From NCBI GenBank assembly GCA_030426345.1, contig JAUHYU010000021.1, positions 1 through 57,528 of the forward strand: a stretch of 57,528 nt of DNA, given 5' to 3'. Made by a program: the position numbers and the translations under genes. Positions within the stretch are counted from its first letter, which is position 1; each line of letters opens with the position of its first letter. Shown here one piece after another: positions 9,002 to 17,210 of this stretch. The DNA is from Bacteroidia bacterium (lineage in GTDB: Bacteria; Bacteroidota; Bacteroidia; Cytophagales; Cyclobacteriaceae). The notes beneath the pieces were generated by a model. That model ran no database searches. It was not told the origin of the DNA and was given only the letters and a program-made list of their open reading frames with translations.

Positions 9002-10162
9002 TTAGTTGTTTTCGTTAGCGTTGACCAAGTGTAAAATGGTGTTGTATTTCAGTTTGGCTTTGTTCTTTCGCAATGCTTTTCCTACGGATTGTGTGGTGGT
9101 GGAAAAGGCTTTTTCAGCCAAACCATACAGCATTTCAGATTGATTTTCTGGCGAACCATTGAATTGAAAACTTTGGCTATTGACTGAATTGGAAGCCAGC
9201 TCCTTGGTAAATTCTCGGAATTGCGATGCAGGTACATATAGTCCCGGCAACCCATCATTGTCAAAGACATTCAGGTTTACATTTATGATCTGATCATCCA
9301 ACACAACTGAGGAGATAGTAATGCCAATGCGCTGCGGTTTGAACGAGGAAACAATGCCAAACAGGTAATTTCCTTTCTCAATCAATTGCTCTCCAGCATA
9401 AATATCATCCAACAATCGAATCCGCACCCTGCTGCCTATTTGCACCTTGATATCCTCATCGATGATTGCCTGGATAAATCGGTCTTTTTTCCATGGTTTG
9501 ATGGTATTAAATAAAGATGATTGCTTGTTGTCTGTCTTTAAGACCTTGACAATTTCCCTGCCTTCATGCTTGATACGCATGGTTTTTTGCCTGTCTGCCG
9601 AGGTAGAAAGCTTTTTCGTCGTGTCTTCGATAGATAATCTCTCATAGTGATTGGCCTCAACGGCTGCATTACTCAAGCTATCGATGTATTTCATTTGATC
9701 TTTGAAGAGCTTCATTTCTATATCATAATCCGTTTCAGTTGGCTTCACAGTTTTTGGTTTTTGTATGGGATTAGAAAAGCTCTTTGTCCTTCTAGAGACG
9801 CTGGCCATGAAATCTGTTTCCACATCCGGCATTTCGGTTTCATCTGCCGTGACAAACACAGGATCAGATTTAGGGGAAATGATCTGCTCTAGCTCCTCTC
9901 TCCTATCAATTTCCTTCATGGCCGTAAAATCGCGGCTATATTTATAAGTTTCCTTAAAGGATTCGAACTTGCTTTTCAGTGGCCGCTTTTCCAGATTGGG
10001 CATAGGGATGTGTGTATTGATGGCCTCAATTTCTTCCTTTGGTGTGATCTCAGATTTCTCTTGATCAATATTGTCTTTGACCATATAAAACAGAAATGCG
10101 TTAAAAGGAATCAGAATTAGTGGAATGATATATTTTGGGCGGGACAGTCTAATCTTTTTCAT
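9002..10162 (-). CDS. traM: Conjugative transposon protein TraM (VirB10-like)
   Basis: 386 residues: a short cytoplasmic N-terminus, one membrane helix (about 11-27), a long charged periplasmic linker (about 30-210), then a conserved C-terminal beta domain (about 228-380). That domain includes IKVQIGSRVRIRLLDDIYAG, ending in a typical TraM segment (NDGLPGLYVPASQFREF). This is the VirB10-like architecture that spans the periplasm and joins the inner- and outer-membrane complexes. Its start overlaps the traL stop by 14 nt and traN follows after 5 nt. Confidence 0.9.
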   Translation of the reverse strand: MKKIRLSRPKYIIPLILIPFNAFLFYMVKDNIDQEKSEITPKEEIEAINTHIPMPNLEKRPLKSKFESFKETYKYSRDFTAMKEIDRREELEQIISPKSDPVFVTADETEMPDVETDFMASVSRRTKSFSNPIQKPKTVKPTETDYDIEMKLFKDQMKYIDSLSNAAVEANHYERLSIEDTTKKLSTSADRQKTMRIKHEGREIVKVLKTDNKQSSLFNTIKPWKKDRFIQAIIDEDIKVQIGSRVRIRLLDDIYAGEQLIEKGNYLFGIVSSFKPQRIGITISSVVLDDQIINVNLNVFDNDGLPGLYVPASQFREFTKELASNSVNSQSFQFNGSPENQSEMLYGLAEKAFSTTTQSVGKALRKNKAKLKYNTILHLVNANENN

Positions 10163-10487
10163 TCAATAGGTTGTTTAGTTTTTGGTCGATTTCTTTTATG
10201 GCCAAGATGTCTTTTTGATCCAAGCTGTCCTTTTGCTGCAATGATTTCAGCAACTGCTTCTCCTGATACAACTCCATAAACCTTGAAAGCGACAATGATT
10301 TTTTGGCAGAAGAGCGTCTCGTCAGCAAACTATCTTTGAATGCTACCATCTCAAACTTCACACGCTTACCCCTGCCTTTAATACTATTGTAAAAAACCAG
10401 AAAACTACCCAAGCATAAAATGATGAGCATAGCTACCAAAATGCGTATTGGATTCTTTTGACTGTTGAATGAATTGAGCTTTATCAT
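10149..10487 (-). CDS. traL: TraL-position small membrane protein of the transfer operon
   Basis: 112 residues, one membrane helix near the N-terminus (about 13-32), followed by a charged, probably helical tail rich in Lys, Gln and Leu. It lies directly between traK (which ends at the base next to its start) and traM (14-nt overlap), the position of traL in CTnDOT-type operons. The symbol rests mainly on position and architecture, as TraL proteins diverge quickly. Confidence 0.65.
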   Translation of the reverse strand: MIKLNSFNSQKNPIRILVAMLIILCLGSFLVFYNSIKGRGKRVKFEMVAFKDSLLTRRSSAKKSLSLSRFMELYQEKQLLKSLQQKDSLDQKDILAIKEIDQKLNNLLNEKD

Positions 10488-11102
10488 CTAAAACCTGCTT
10501 TTGGTGATGGAATCCAGATCTTTGTTCAAAACAGTTTTCCAGTTGGTGATCAAACAACCATGCGGATTATTTCCCGAACGCTGTACGTCCTTGAAACTAC
10601 CGGTGGTGATCAGTTGTCTCTTTAGAATGGAAGTTTCCCGCTCTATCCGCTGTATGCCGTAGTAAGAAAAGGTCTGCTCATCCAAATTGATTTGGATAGA
10701 ATCAGTCTGAATGCTCAATGATGCGGAGCTGGCCAATATCGCATTATAATACCCTTTTTCCTTGAGGTTATTGTACTCCGTCAATCCAGATTCATCGATC
10801 AGATACATGGATTTGGCGATGTTGTTTTTCATGAATTCATCATCTGGCGGCAACGTGAAAAAGAGCAAATGAAAAAAATTAACATGGGATTTATATTCTA
10901 CTTCCCGGTTCACGTCCATATTGGTTTGCCGCACCAATACTGGAATATTCCCATCCAACACGTAGATATCCTTCCTACTTTGGGTTATAATATTGAAGGA
11001 ATAGTACAACGCACCTCCCGTAATCAAGAGTGCTGTGACAAATGATCCCAGAGATGCGATCAAAGTCAATTTCATTTTCTGTTCTATATTTTTTATCAGC
11101 AT
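10488..11102 (-). CDS. traK: Conjugative transposon protein TraK (VirB8-like)
   Basis: 204 residues, a single N-terminal membrane helix (about 14-36), then a periplasmic domain. Strongly TraK-like motifs are present: YVLDGNIPVLVRQTNMDVNR, EYKSHVNFFHLLFFTLPPDD, YLIDESGLTEYNNLKEKGYY, and ERETSILKRQLITTG before NNPHGCLITNWKT. VirB8-like proteins are assembly factors of the inner-membrane complex. It starts 4 nt after the traJ stop. Confidence 0.93.
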   Translation of the reverse strand: MLIKNIEQKMKLTLIASLGSFVTALLITGGALYYSFNIITQSRKDIYVLDGNIPVLVRQTNMDVNREVEYKSHVNFFHLLFFTLPPDDEFMKNNIAKSMYLIDESGLTEYNNLKEKGYYNAILASSASLSIQTDSIQINLDEQTFSYYGIQRIERETSILKRQLITTGSFKDVQRSGNNPHGCLITNWKTVLNKDLDSITKSRF

Positions 11103-11106
11103 AATT

Positions 11107-12099
11107 TTATCTAAATAATCTCATTGATCTGGTTGCGCCTCTACCCAATGTGCTCAAGGCATTTCCTACACCCGAGGTAGAAATGATCCAAGTACTGATC
11201 ACAGGAATGCACAACATGGCCAGTCCTCCGATCAACAGGGTAACTATGAAAAAATTGGACCCTCCGTCGTTATGGGAAACATACAGTATAAATGCTGCTT
11301 CATTGTTTAAGACAAATTGGAGCAGTTCAATTTCCCGCTCCATTCCATACTGCACCAACACCATGGACAAACCCATGATGATATAGCCAATGGCAGCATA
11401 TAAACTCACAGAAATGTACTTGGCCAGCCAGTAGATGTAGGAGTCACGAAAACCCGGCAAGACACTGAATGCAAATGAAAACGGTCCTAAGATGATCAAT
11501 ATCCCGGCAAATATGATCTGTAGGAAAAAGATCAAGTATGAACAAACCTGAAAAATGCTGATCACCAGAAATTCTATGACTTGCAAAAAGAAAAATCGAA
11601 ATTTCGCCATGATCAAAATGAAGTAGCCTTTCATTTGATCGAACAGCACATTGAAATCAATGCCTAGGGTCTCATACCAAGAATTATCATTTGATCCTTG
11701 CTGCACTTCCTCCAATTCGGCACTGGACTCAATCAGCTTTTTTGCCACGTCATCGATCAGTGTCATGCGCTTTTGCGAAGTCGCATCTACTGCAGCAATC
11801 CGATCATTGAACAAGGCCTGACTTTTATCGGTCACCACCTCAATTGGATAATTGATCATATCTACAAAAGGTCCCCAAAGCATGATGACCAACGCTATGG
11901 CAAATGGTCTCAAAAGAGACATGATCTCCAGGCGTTCATCTCCGGATATCATGCCGTAACTTTTGATCCCAAAATACAGCAACATAAATATGGCGCAAAG
12001 CGCCTGCGCATCGTTGGTAAATACAGATAGGTGATCCCGCAAAGCCAGGAACAATCCCCTGAATAATTCAAGCATGTATTGGTCGATGATATTGCGCAT
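11107..12099 (-). CDS. traJ: Conjugative transposon protein TraJ (VirB6-like polytopic membrane protein)
   Basis: 330 residues with several hydrophobic segments (about 32-50, 66-85, 166-190, 193-215, 225-255 and 280-308) and a soluble loop rich in charged residues around 85-155. This matches TraJ/VirB6, the polytopic inner-membrane channel component. It starts 3 nt after the unknown 206-residue gene and is followed by traK after 4 nt. Confidence 0.87.
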   Translation of the reverse strand: MRNIIDQYMLELFRGLFLALRDHLSVFTNDAQALCAIFMLLYFGIKSYGMISGDERLEIMSLLRPFAIALVIMLWGPFVDMINYPIEVVTDKSQALFNDRIAAVDATSQKRMTLIDDVAKKLIESSAELEEVQQGSNDNSWYETLGIDFNVLFDQMKGYFILIMAKFRFFFLQVIEFLVISIFQVCSYLIFFLQIIFAGILIILGPFSFAFSVLPGFRDSYIYWLAKYISVSLYAAIGYIIMGLSMVLVQYGMEREIELLQFVLNNEAAFILYVSHNDGGSNFFIVTLLIGGLAMLCIPVISTWIISTSGVGNALSTLGRGATRSMRLFR

Positions 12100-12102
12100 A
12101 AT

Positions 12103-12723
12103 CTATGGCTGAATGTTTTGGTATTTTTGCCCAATGGCTTGAAGATGGACAAACTTGATAAGACTGATTTTTAATGTTCTAAAATCATTTTCAACCCACT
12201 TCATGGCTTCAGCACTGTCTCCTTTTTCCAGCCAGCCCTTGCGGATTATGTCTATCTCCCCATTGAGCCTTTCCTGCTCCTGCTCGAAAGATAGTACTGC
12301 AGAAGGGGCTGATTTGAGACTGACCGCTTTCAGTTTCAGGTTATTTATATCCTTGTTTAATCCATCAAATATCTTTTTGAAATGAAGATGATAGTGAAGT
12401 TCAGAAGCTCGATTGAGCGCATCCCAACTTTGCTGCTCATACATTGACTTAACATCTTCCTGCTCCTCTTTGCTCTTAGTTTCTGTTAGACGAACTGCTG
12501 CATTGGTTGGCGCCAATTGAAGTATTGTCCTACGGTCTGGGCCTTTCCTGTATTTATTGTGAAAAAGGATGTAGTACCATTTGGGCTTAAAGCCACCCCA
12601 GCGCATGATGACCATATTTTCAAGCTGTCTTTGCACGTACTTGTCCTTTACCTTCCTAACACCTTGTCCTTTAGATGGCGCATTGGCCAGTAGAATAAAG
12701 ATCAATAAAATGATTCCCCTCAT
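12103..12723 (-). CDS. Exported transfer-operon protein of unknown function
   Basis: 206 residues with a signal peptide (first about 19 residues, ending NAPSKGQG) and a mostly helical, charged mature part. I do not recognise a named domain. Its start overlaps the stop of the upstream traI-like gene by 4 nt and traJ follows after 3 nt, so it is translated with the channel genes. A periplasmic accessory role is likely from context only; an extra VirB5-like subunit is one possibility. Confidence 0.6.
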   Translation of the reverse strand: MRGIILLIFILLANAPSKGQGVRKVKDKYVQRQLENMVIMRWGGFKPKWYYILFHNKYRKGPDRRTILQLAPTNAAVRLTETKSKEEQEDVKSMYEQQSWDALNRASELHYHLHFKKIFDGLNKDINNLKLKAVSLKSAPSAVLSFEQEQERLNGEIDIIRKGWLEKGDSAEAMKWVENDFRTLKISLIKFVHLQAIGQKYQNIQP

Positions 12724-13397
12724 CGTATTTCTTCGATTAAGGATGAAACAATGGCTTCTCCGGAATTTGGATAGTTCAGATTAAATGGATTCATGGTTTT
12801 GAGCACTCCGGCTCTTTTTGCTACCGCCATTCTTCGAGATATCCCATAAGCCATCCCCCTCATGACCCTCAATTCATTCACGACATGCCGGATGATATCC
12901 AATCGCTGCTTGTTGTCCATCAGGTTGAAATCACCCCCAATGCTCGCTGTCGTATAAATGAAGGTAAATAAGTCGGCTGTCCTGGACACGAGCTCAGCTT
13001 CTGCCTTTAAAGCAATGATGGTTAGAGCAGGATCGTCATTTGCCAATTCCACTATCTTTTTTTGATATTTACCAATATCCTTGACAATATCGGTGGCGTA
13101 AATGATGCTCTTTGAATTCTGCACAATCGCCGAAACATCTTTCATGGAATTATAGACCTTTTGCTTTAGCTCTTTGATCACAGCCATTTGAGTAGCAATG
13201 GTTGTTTGTGCTGTGGCAATTGCCCCTTCCTTTTCTTTGATATCTTTCAGTACACTTTGTTGCGCTTTATGGTTGATGACAAGCGTTGAGATCACTGCCG
13301 GGTCAATTACGACTTGCTGCCCTTGACTAGGTATATTCACAAGAAATAGGGCCAAAATCCATAAGATGACTTTTAAATTCGTTTTATTTATTAGCAT
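12720..13397 (-). CDS. traI: TraI-like exported protein (DUF4141/VirB5-like)
   Basis: I take the ATG at 13395-13397, giving 225 residues that begin with a clear signal peptide (MLINKTNLKVILWILALFLV, cleavage near IPSQGQ). A longer frame from 13472 would put 25 residues encoded inside traG before this signal and is unlikely. The mature part is a long helical protein with a coiled segment (about 25-80) and conserved-looking blocks near DLFTFIYTTASIGGDFN and KQRLDIIRHVVNELRVMRGM. That resembles TraI/DUF4141 proteins, which sit after traG in Bacteroidota elements and correspond to VirB5. It overlaps the traG end by 14 nt. Confidence 0.65.
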   Translation of the reverse strand: MLINKTNLKVILWILALFLVNIPSQGQQVVIDPAVISTLVINHKAQQSVLKDIKEKEGAIATAQTTIATQMAVIKELKQKVYNSMKDVSAIVQNSKSIIYATDIVKDIGKYQKKIVELANDDPALTIIALKAEAELVSRTADLFTFIYTTASIGGDFNLMDNKQRLDIIRHVVNELRVMRGMAYGISRRMAVAKRAGVLKTMNPFNLNYPNSGEAIVSSLIEEIR

Positions 13398-15828
13398 AAT
13401 ATTGCTGTAGTTGGTTGATGTGATTACAAAAATTGGGAAGGTCAAGGCCAGAGTTCTCCAAATCTTCGACAAAGGCAGTCAAGCCTGGTTCGATATCTTT
13501 AAAGCGGTTTAGGTAATAGTTGATGGCCTCTTTTTCTGATCGCTCGGTCGTATAGATCAGATATTCATACAGGGAAACTTCAACCCCATATACTTCACCA
13601 TAACTTCCCCGCTTGATATAGACTTCCTTGAACCTACCTCGGCCTTCCTTATTGTCCATATTGTTGAGGGTGAAGATTTTTCTCCGCTCCACCTCATTGA
13701 TGGAAAGCAGCTTCGCAACCTGATCATAGTTATCTTTGAATTTTGTCTGATCAAGTAGCGCGATGGTGTCAGAGTTATTGATGATGCTGTCTTTGACAAT
13801 AGGGTTATTGATGATATCGTCCAGTTCTTGGGTAACAACAGTGGCAAATCCATTAAACTTCCTGACAGTTTTATATAGATACAGTATGTAGCCGGCCATC
13901 ATTGGCGAGGCTATGGCTTTCCAGGCTTCTTCTATGATCAATGCTTTCCGGTTCTTTTTAAGGCGCATCTTTTGAAGAAATACATCCATGATAATGAGTG
14001 TTGTAATCGGAAATAGGATTTTATGTTCTTTGATGGCATCGATTTCAAATACAATAAATCGCTCATCAAACAATGTGGTATCCAGATCATTGTTCAGGAT
14101 ATGTTCGTATTCACCTCCTTTGAAAAATTTCTTTAGAATAAATCTGTAGGATTGAAGGTCAAAATGAATAGATTCTTCCTCCATTAACTTTTCTATCCGT
14201 TCACAGGAAAATTGATAAAATGAATCAAATGACAAAGACTTAATCGTTGCGTTCTGGGAAAAGAAATCTGTGTAATATGCCTGAATTACATTGGACAAAA
14301 TACTGTCCTCAATTTGATTCAAACTCCCATCAACACCCTTCCATGCAACTCCGATAATTGATTTTAAGAATGCCTTTTTCTCTTCATTGTATTCTGTTTT
14401 CTCAAACCTAAAGGGGTTCATGGTAATGGGTGTTTCATCTGTATAGGTGATGTACCTACCGTTATAATACTGGCACAGCCCCGAATAACTGTGGCCTGTA
14501 TCAATCAATACTATATCCATATCCTGTAGGAAGTATTGCCTGACGATATGGTTCATGAAAAATGACTTCCCCGATCCTGAAGGCCCCAACACGGACATAT
14601 TCCTGTTGTTGATTCTGTTTTCCAGCATGGGCTTGAACTGTGTATCGATTGCGATAGGAATTCCCTTGCGATTGGACAAGTGGATTTGAAAACCCGATTT
14701 TTCGTTCGCTGCTTTCCTTTCTTTGAAAAGAAAACAAATAGCAGCATCCGCTGTGGTCAGAAATTTATCGTATGATTTAAGTTCCCCGGTATTCCCAGGA
14801 AAGCTGCTCCGGTAGAGCTCCAACTGATTATAGGAATTTTTAGAGGGCGTAATGCCCAGGTTAAAGAGCGCACTTTCTATGAAGTTGGTTGTTTGGTTGA
14901 AGTGCGCTCCTTTCGCCTGAACCATAATTTTGAAATGAGCATATACCAATAATTGGTTGTCTTGGGCGGCATTATTAAGCAAATCATCAATATCCCTAAC
15001 TGCCACTTTATTCGCCGGATCGGGGATGGCCTCATGCCTTTTCCGTTTTGATTCCAGCTTGCTAAGTTCTGTTTTTTGAGGTGGGATAGTGATTACCTGA
15101 TTATATATGATGGTATCATAGTGTGGTACATCGTCTAAAAAGGCCATGAAATCCATGGGATATGGATAGCCAAATTCCTTCGTCTCTGTATAGGGTTTTA
15201 CTGCATTGGGCAGATTAATCTCATCCACATCCACCAGTGAAATGCTTTTTACTTTGGTTTCCCCAATAGATATGCACTCATTGCTGCAACTGATATTGTC
15301 GAGAAAATACTGCTCATCTTTAAAGTTAAAGGCGAGCATCCGCTTTACATATTGCTTTATCTCCTTTACATTCAGTATCCTTGGATTTGCCTTTTTGCTA
15401 TTTAGTAAGTCGTAGATTTTTTGAATCTTCTCATGGAAACCCACGTGTTGATGTTCTTCAAAATTAAAGAACATGGATTTTTTGGCACTTTTAGTAATGA
15501 CGAGGTATGTAATAAGATCACTATATTCTCTACCGGAGAAATTTTCGAAATATTTCCGACTCAGAAAATCAGCATGTTCCCCGCTTTTAAATTCTCTTTT
15601 TATGAACACATCCTGTTTTTGAATCGTAAAACCAGACCCCAGTGTTTTGATGATATTATCAAAAAGTTGATGAGCAGAACGGTAGGAGTCATAGTTGGCG
15701 CACATCTGCTCGACAGGATTATTGATTTGAATGACTGCTGAGTAATCACCATTTTCACTATAAATGATGCCGTATTTATCCGTATCAATCCCGATATATG
15801 GCATTTCGAAGCTTTTAATTTTGGTCAT
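13384..15828 (-). CDS. traG: Conjugation system ATPase TraG (VirB4 family)
   Basis: 814 residues, typical for TraG/VirB4, the cytoplasmic ATPase that powers assembly and transfer. The N-terminal half is the variable CagE/VirB4 domain. The C-terminal ATPase shows Walker A GPSGSGKS (415-422), a following LIDTGHSYSGL block, Walker B KALIIEEAWKAI (about 622-633) and a VVTQELDDI segment. It overlaps traF upstream by 14 nt and the traI-like gene downstream by 14 nt. Confidence 0.95.
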   Translation of the reverse strand: MTKIKSFEMPYIGIDTDKYGIIYSENGDYSAVIQINNPVEQMCANYDSYRSAHQLFDNIIKTLGSGFTIQKQDVFIKREFKSGEHADFLSRKYFENFSGREYSDLITYLVITKSAKKSMFFNFEEHQHVGFHEKIQKIYDLLNSKKANPRILNVKEIKQYVKRMLAFNFKDEQYFLDNISCSNECISIGETKVKSISLVDVDEINLPNAVKPYTETKEFGYPYPMDFMAFLDDVPHYDTIIYNQVITIPPQKTELSKLESKRKRHEAIPDPANKVAVRDIDDLLNNAAQDNQLLVYAHFKIMVQAKGAHFNQTTNFIESALFNLGITPSKNSYNQLELYRSSFPGNTGELKSYDKFLTTADAAICFLFKERKAANEKSGFQIHLSNRKGIPIAIDTQFKPMLENRINNRNMSVLGPSGSGKSFFMNHIVRQYFLQDMDIVLIDTGHSYSGLCQYYNGRYITYTDETPITMNPFRFEKTEYNEEKKAFLKSIIGVAWKGVDGSLNQIEDSILSNVIQAYYTDFFSQNATIKSLSFDSFYQFSCERIEKLMEEESIHFDLQSYRFILKKFFKGGEYEHILNNDLDTTLFDERFIVFEIDAIKEHKILFPITTLIIMDVFLQKMRLKKNRKALIIEEAWKAIASPMMAGYILYLYKTVRKFNGFATVVTQELDDIINNPIVKDSIINNSDTIALLDQTKFKDNYDQVAKLLSINEVERRKIFTLNNMDNKEGRGRFKEVYIKRGSYGEVYGVEVSLYEYLIYTTERSEKEAINYYLNRFKDIEPGLTAFVEDLENSGLDLPNFCNHINQLQQYYANK

Positions 15829-16105
15829 TTTTCTGAAATAAAGTTTGAAGAATACAAATGCCTATGAATTTTGACTTGCTGCTGAGCCCCTTTCGTTGGT
15901 TCAAAGCCGTTAGCACTAGACCACCGCCAGTAATAACTACCAGTGCTGCAATCCCAATAAATAGGTTAACAGTAGATGAAATCGCCATGCAGAGCAGCAA
16001 TCCAATGACAATGGAACCGAGACCCCAATAGATGAATTTTCCTTTGAACATTTTAAAAACTAGGGGTTTTTGTAGCCCCTTGTAAACATTGAACACCTCA
16101 ACCAT
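15815..16105 (-). CDS. traF: Conjugative transposon protein TraF (DUF4133, VirB3-like)
   Basis: 96 residues when started at the ATG 16103-16105, whose first base is the last base of the traE stop (TGATG). The longer frame from 16216 would run through traE and has no family resemblance. MVEVFNVYKGLQKPLVFKMF followed by two membrane helices (about 22-42 and 46-65) is the TraF/DUF4133 pattern. VirB3-like proteins are small inner-membrane partners of VirB4, and traG indeed follows with a 14-nt overlap. Confidence 0.88.
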   Translation of the reverse strand: MVEVFNVYKGLQKPLVFKMFKGKFIYWGLGSIVIGLLLCMAISSTVNLFIGIAALVVITGGGLVLTALNQRKGLSSKSKFIGICILQTLFQKNDQN

Positions 16106-16401
16106 CACGAAATGCCAAAAAAGGCTTTGATGACTATGCCGACGATTACCAGAAATATGCACGAGCCAAACCAACCCATTATGGATTTCTGTACATCTTG
16201 GTCGCCAGAATTCCATTTGATATACACCCTGACACCACCGATCAATCCGACAACAGCGCCGATTATCAGAATGAAATTGGCTATAGGATCGACATACGTG
16301 CCGATCTCAGAAGATGCGGCATCGATCCCAATGGCGCCCTGAGCCAATAGGGATTGAACAATGGACAAAGAAAGCAATGTGGTTAATAGTGGTTTTTTCA
16401 T
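16105..16401 (-). CDS. traE: Conjugative transposon protein TraE (DUF4134, VirB2-like)
   Basis: 98 residues with a signal sequence (MKKPLLTTLLSLSIVQSLLA), then GIDAASSEIGTYVDPIANFI, a membrane helix containing IGAVVGLIGGVRVY and a second helix after SIMGWFGSCIFLVIVG. These are the hallmark segments of TraE/DUF4134, the pilin-like VirB2 position. It begins 2 nt after the preceding small gene and its stop shares a base with the traF start. Confidence 0.93.
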   Translation of the reverse strand: MKKPLLTTLLSLSIVQSLLAQGAIGIDAASSEIGTYVDPIANFILIIGAVVGLIGGVRVYIKWNSGDQDVQKSIMGWFGSCIFLVIVGIVIKAFFGIS

Positions 16402-16403
16402 GG

Positions 16404-16763
16404 TTATATATTAGGTTGAAAGATTGCATTTCCAGACTTCCCCGCAAATTTCAAAAACTCTTCCATCGGCATGCCTTGGCGCTCGATGGGCGCATTGAAT
16501 TGGATGTTCCTTTTAGGATTGTTTTTTGATTTGGTTGTGGTGTGAGCTACGTATTTTTCCTCACTCTCCCTATCTATATATAACACATCAGAGCTTTTGA
16601 CCTTTTTGAGTTCTTCCTGGTCAATTCCTGATACCCGATATTTATGAATGGAGGATTTTGGAGAGAAAGCTCTTTTGGTTTGCAGATAATCTACGAGGAG
16701 ATTTGCTCCATAGTAGCTCACATATACAACGCCGTTCCATTTGATGAAAGTGATCCAATCCAT
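16404..16763 (-). CDS. Small membrane-associated protein at the head of the transfer operon
   Basis: 119 residues. The first 30 (MDWITFIKWNGVVYVSYYGA and on) form one hydrophobic segment; the rest is polar and basic, with a KNNPKRNIQF stretch. I do not recognise a domain. It is the first gene of the leftward transfer operon and lies 2 nt before traE, so a role in pilus or channel assembly is inferred from position only. Confidence 0.65.
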   Translation of the reverse strand: MDWITFIKWNGVVYVSYYGANLLVDYLQTKRAFSPKSSIHKYRVSGIDQEELKKVKSSDVLYIDRESEEKYVAHTTTKSKNNPKRNIQFNAPIERQGMPMEEFLKFAGKSGNAIFQPNI

Positions 16764-16796
16764 GGGGGCAAGTAGGCGGAATGGAACAAAATCAAC

Positions 16797-16838
16797 AATA
16801 CTATAAATGGTGTAAATCCATACTTGCTTTATAGTATT
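16797..16838. repeat. Perfect 11-bp inverted repeat upstream of the transfer operon
   Basis: AATACTATAAA at 16797-16807 and its exact complement TTTATAGTATT at 16828-16838 are separated by 20 nt. They lie 34-75 nt upstream of the first transfer gene. This could be an operator for a dimeric regulator or an mRNA hairpin in the leader. There is no adjacent leftward T-run, so it is not a normal terminator for that direction. Confidence 0.5.
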
Positions 16839-16879
16839 TTAAATAAAATTGCAGCAAATGCTAAGCTACAAGCCTACCT

Positions 16880-17172
16880 AGGGCATTTATTCGTGCGCTG
16901 GCATTGTAAGTCCAATGCATGCAATGCTTTATTCTTTTACCACACACCTACTGGGAAATGGAACCAATCTACGCTATTTCCAACAGCTATTGGGGCATAG
17001 CAGTATCAAAACCATAGAGATTTACACGCATGTATACTCTACCAATATAATGAACCTGCAAGCCCACTTTATACTTGGTGAAAAAGCCCTCGCAATCAGG
17101 GGTTATTCTTTAAATTTAATTGTCCGCCTTACGGAACAATCCTACAATAAGCACATTTGCAAGCCTCGCTGA
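16880..17172 (+). pseudogene. Tyrosine recombinase/integrase fossil (C-terminal catalytic fragment)
   Basis: The open frame after a stop at 16879-16881 encodes only the last part of an XerD-type recombinase. FTTHLLGNGTNLRYFQQLLG then HSSIKTIEIYTHV contains the conserved LLGH and the active-site Tyr in EIYTH. The preceding box, normally HxLRHSxATHL, reads MHAMLYSFTTHLL, so the catalytic Arg of box II is replaced by Leu. No N-terminal part, SAM-like domain or box I is visible upstream. It is a dead remnant between the transfer operon and the ubiquitin-like cassette, pointing to an earlier insertion. Confidence 0.8.
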
Positions 17173-17197
17173 CCTACGCACAACCAAGGCTTGCAAA
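17156..17197. terminator. Hairpin between the integrase fossil and the JAB-E1 gene
   Basis: TTTGCAAGCCT (17156-17166) and AGGCTTGCAAA (17187-17197) form a perfect 11-bp stem with a 20-nt loop. It lies 14 nt after the leftward JAB-E1 stop and at the 3' end of the rightward integrase fossil. It probably acts as a bidirectional terminator, though T-runs are short. A recombination-site remnant is an alternative, since integrase genes often lie near such repeats. Confidence 0.5.
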
Positions 17198-17210
17198 AGA
17201 GCTTAGAATG

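Noticed and set aside
9955-9970. Match to the tRNA-Arg T-arm (AGGATTCGAAC) as an attachment site
   Set aside because: Only about 11 bases, inside the conserved traM reading frame; most likely chance.
13398-13472. Longer start for the traI-like gene
   Set aside because: It would place 25 residues encoded inside traG ahead of a clean signal peptide.
16106-16216. Longer start for traF
   Set aside because: The extra 37 codons run through traE in another frame and have no TraF character.
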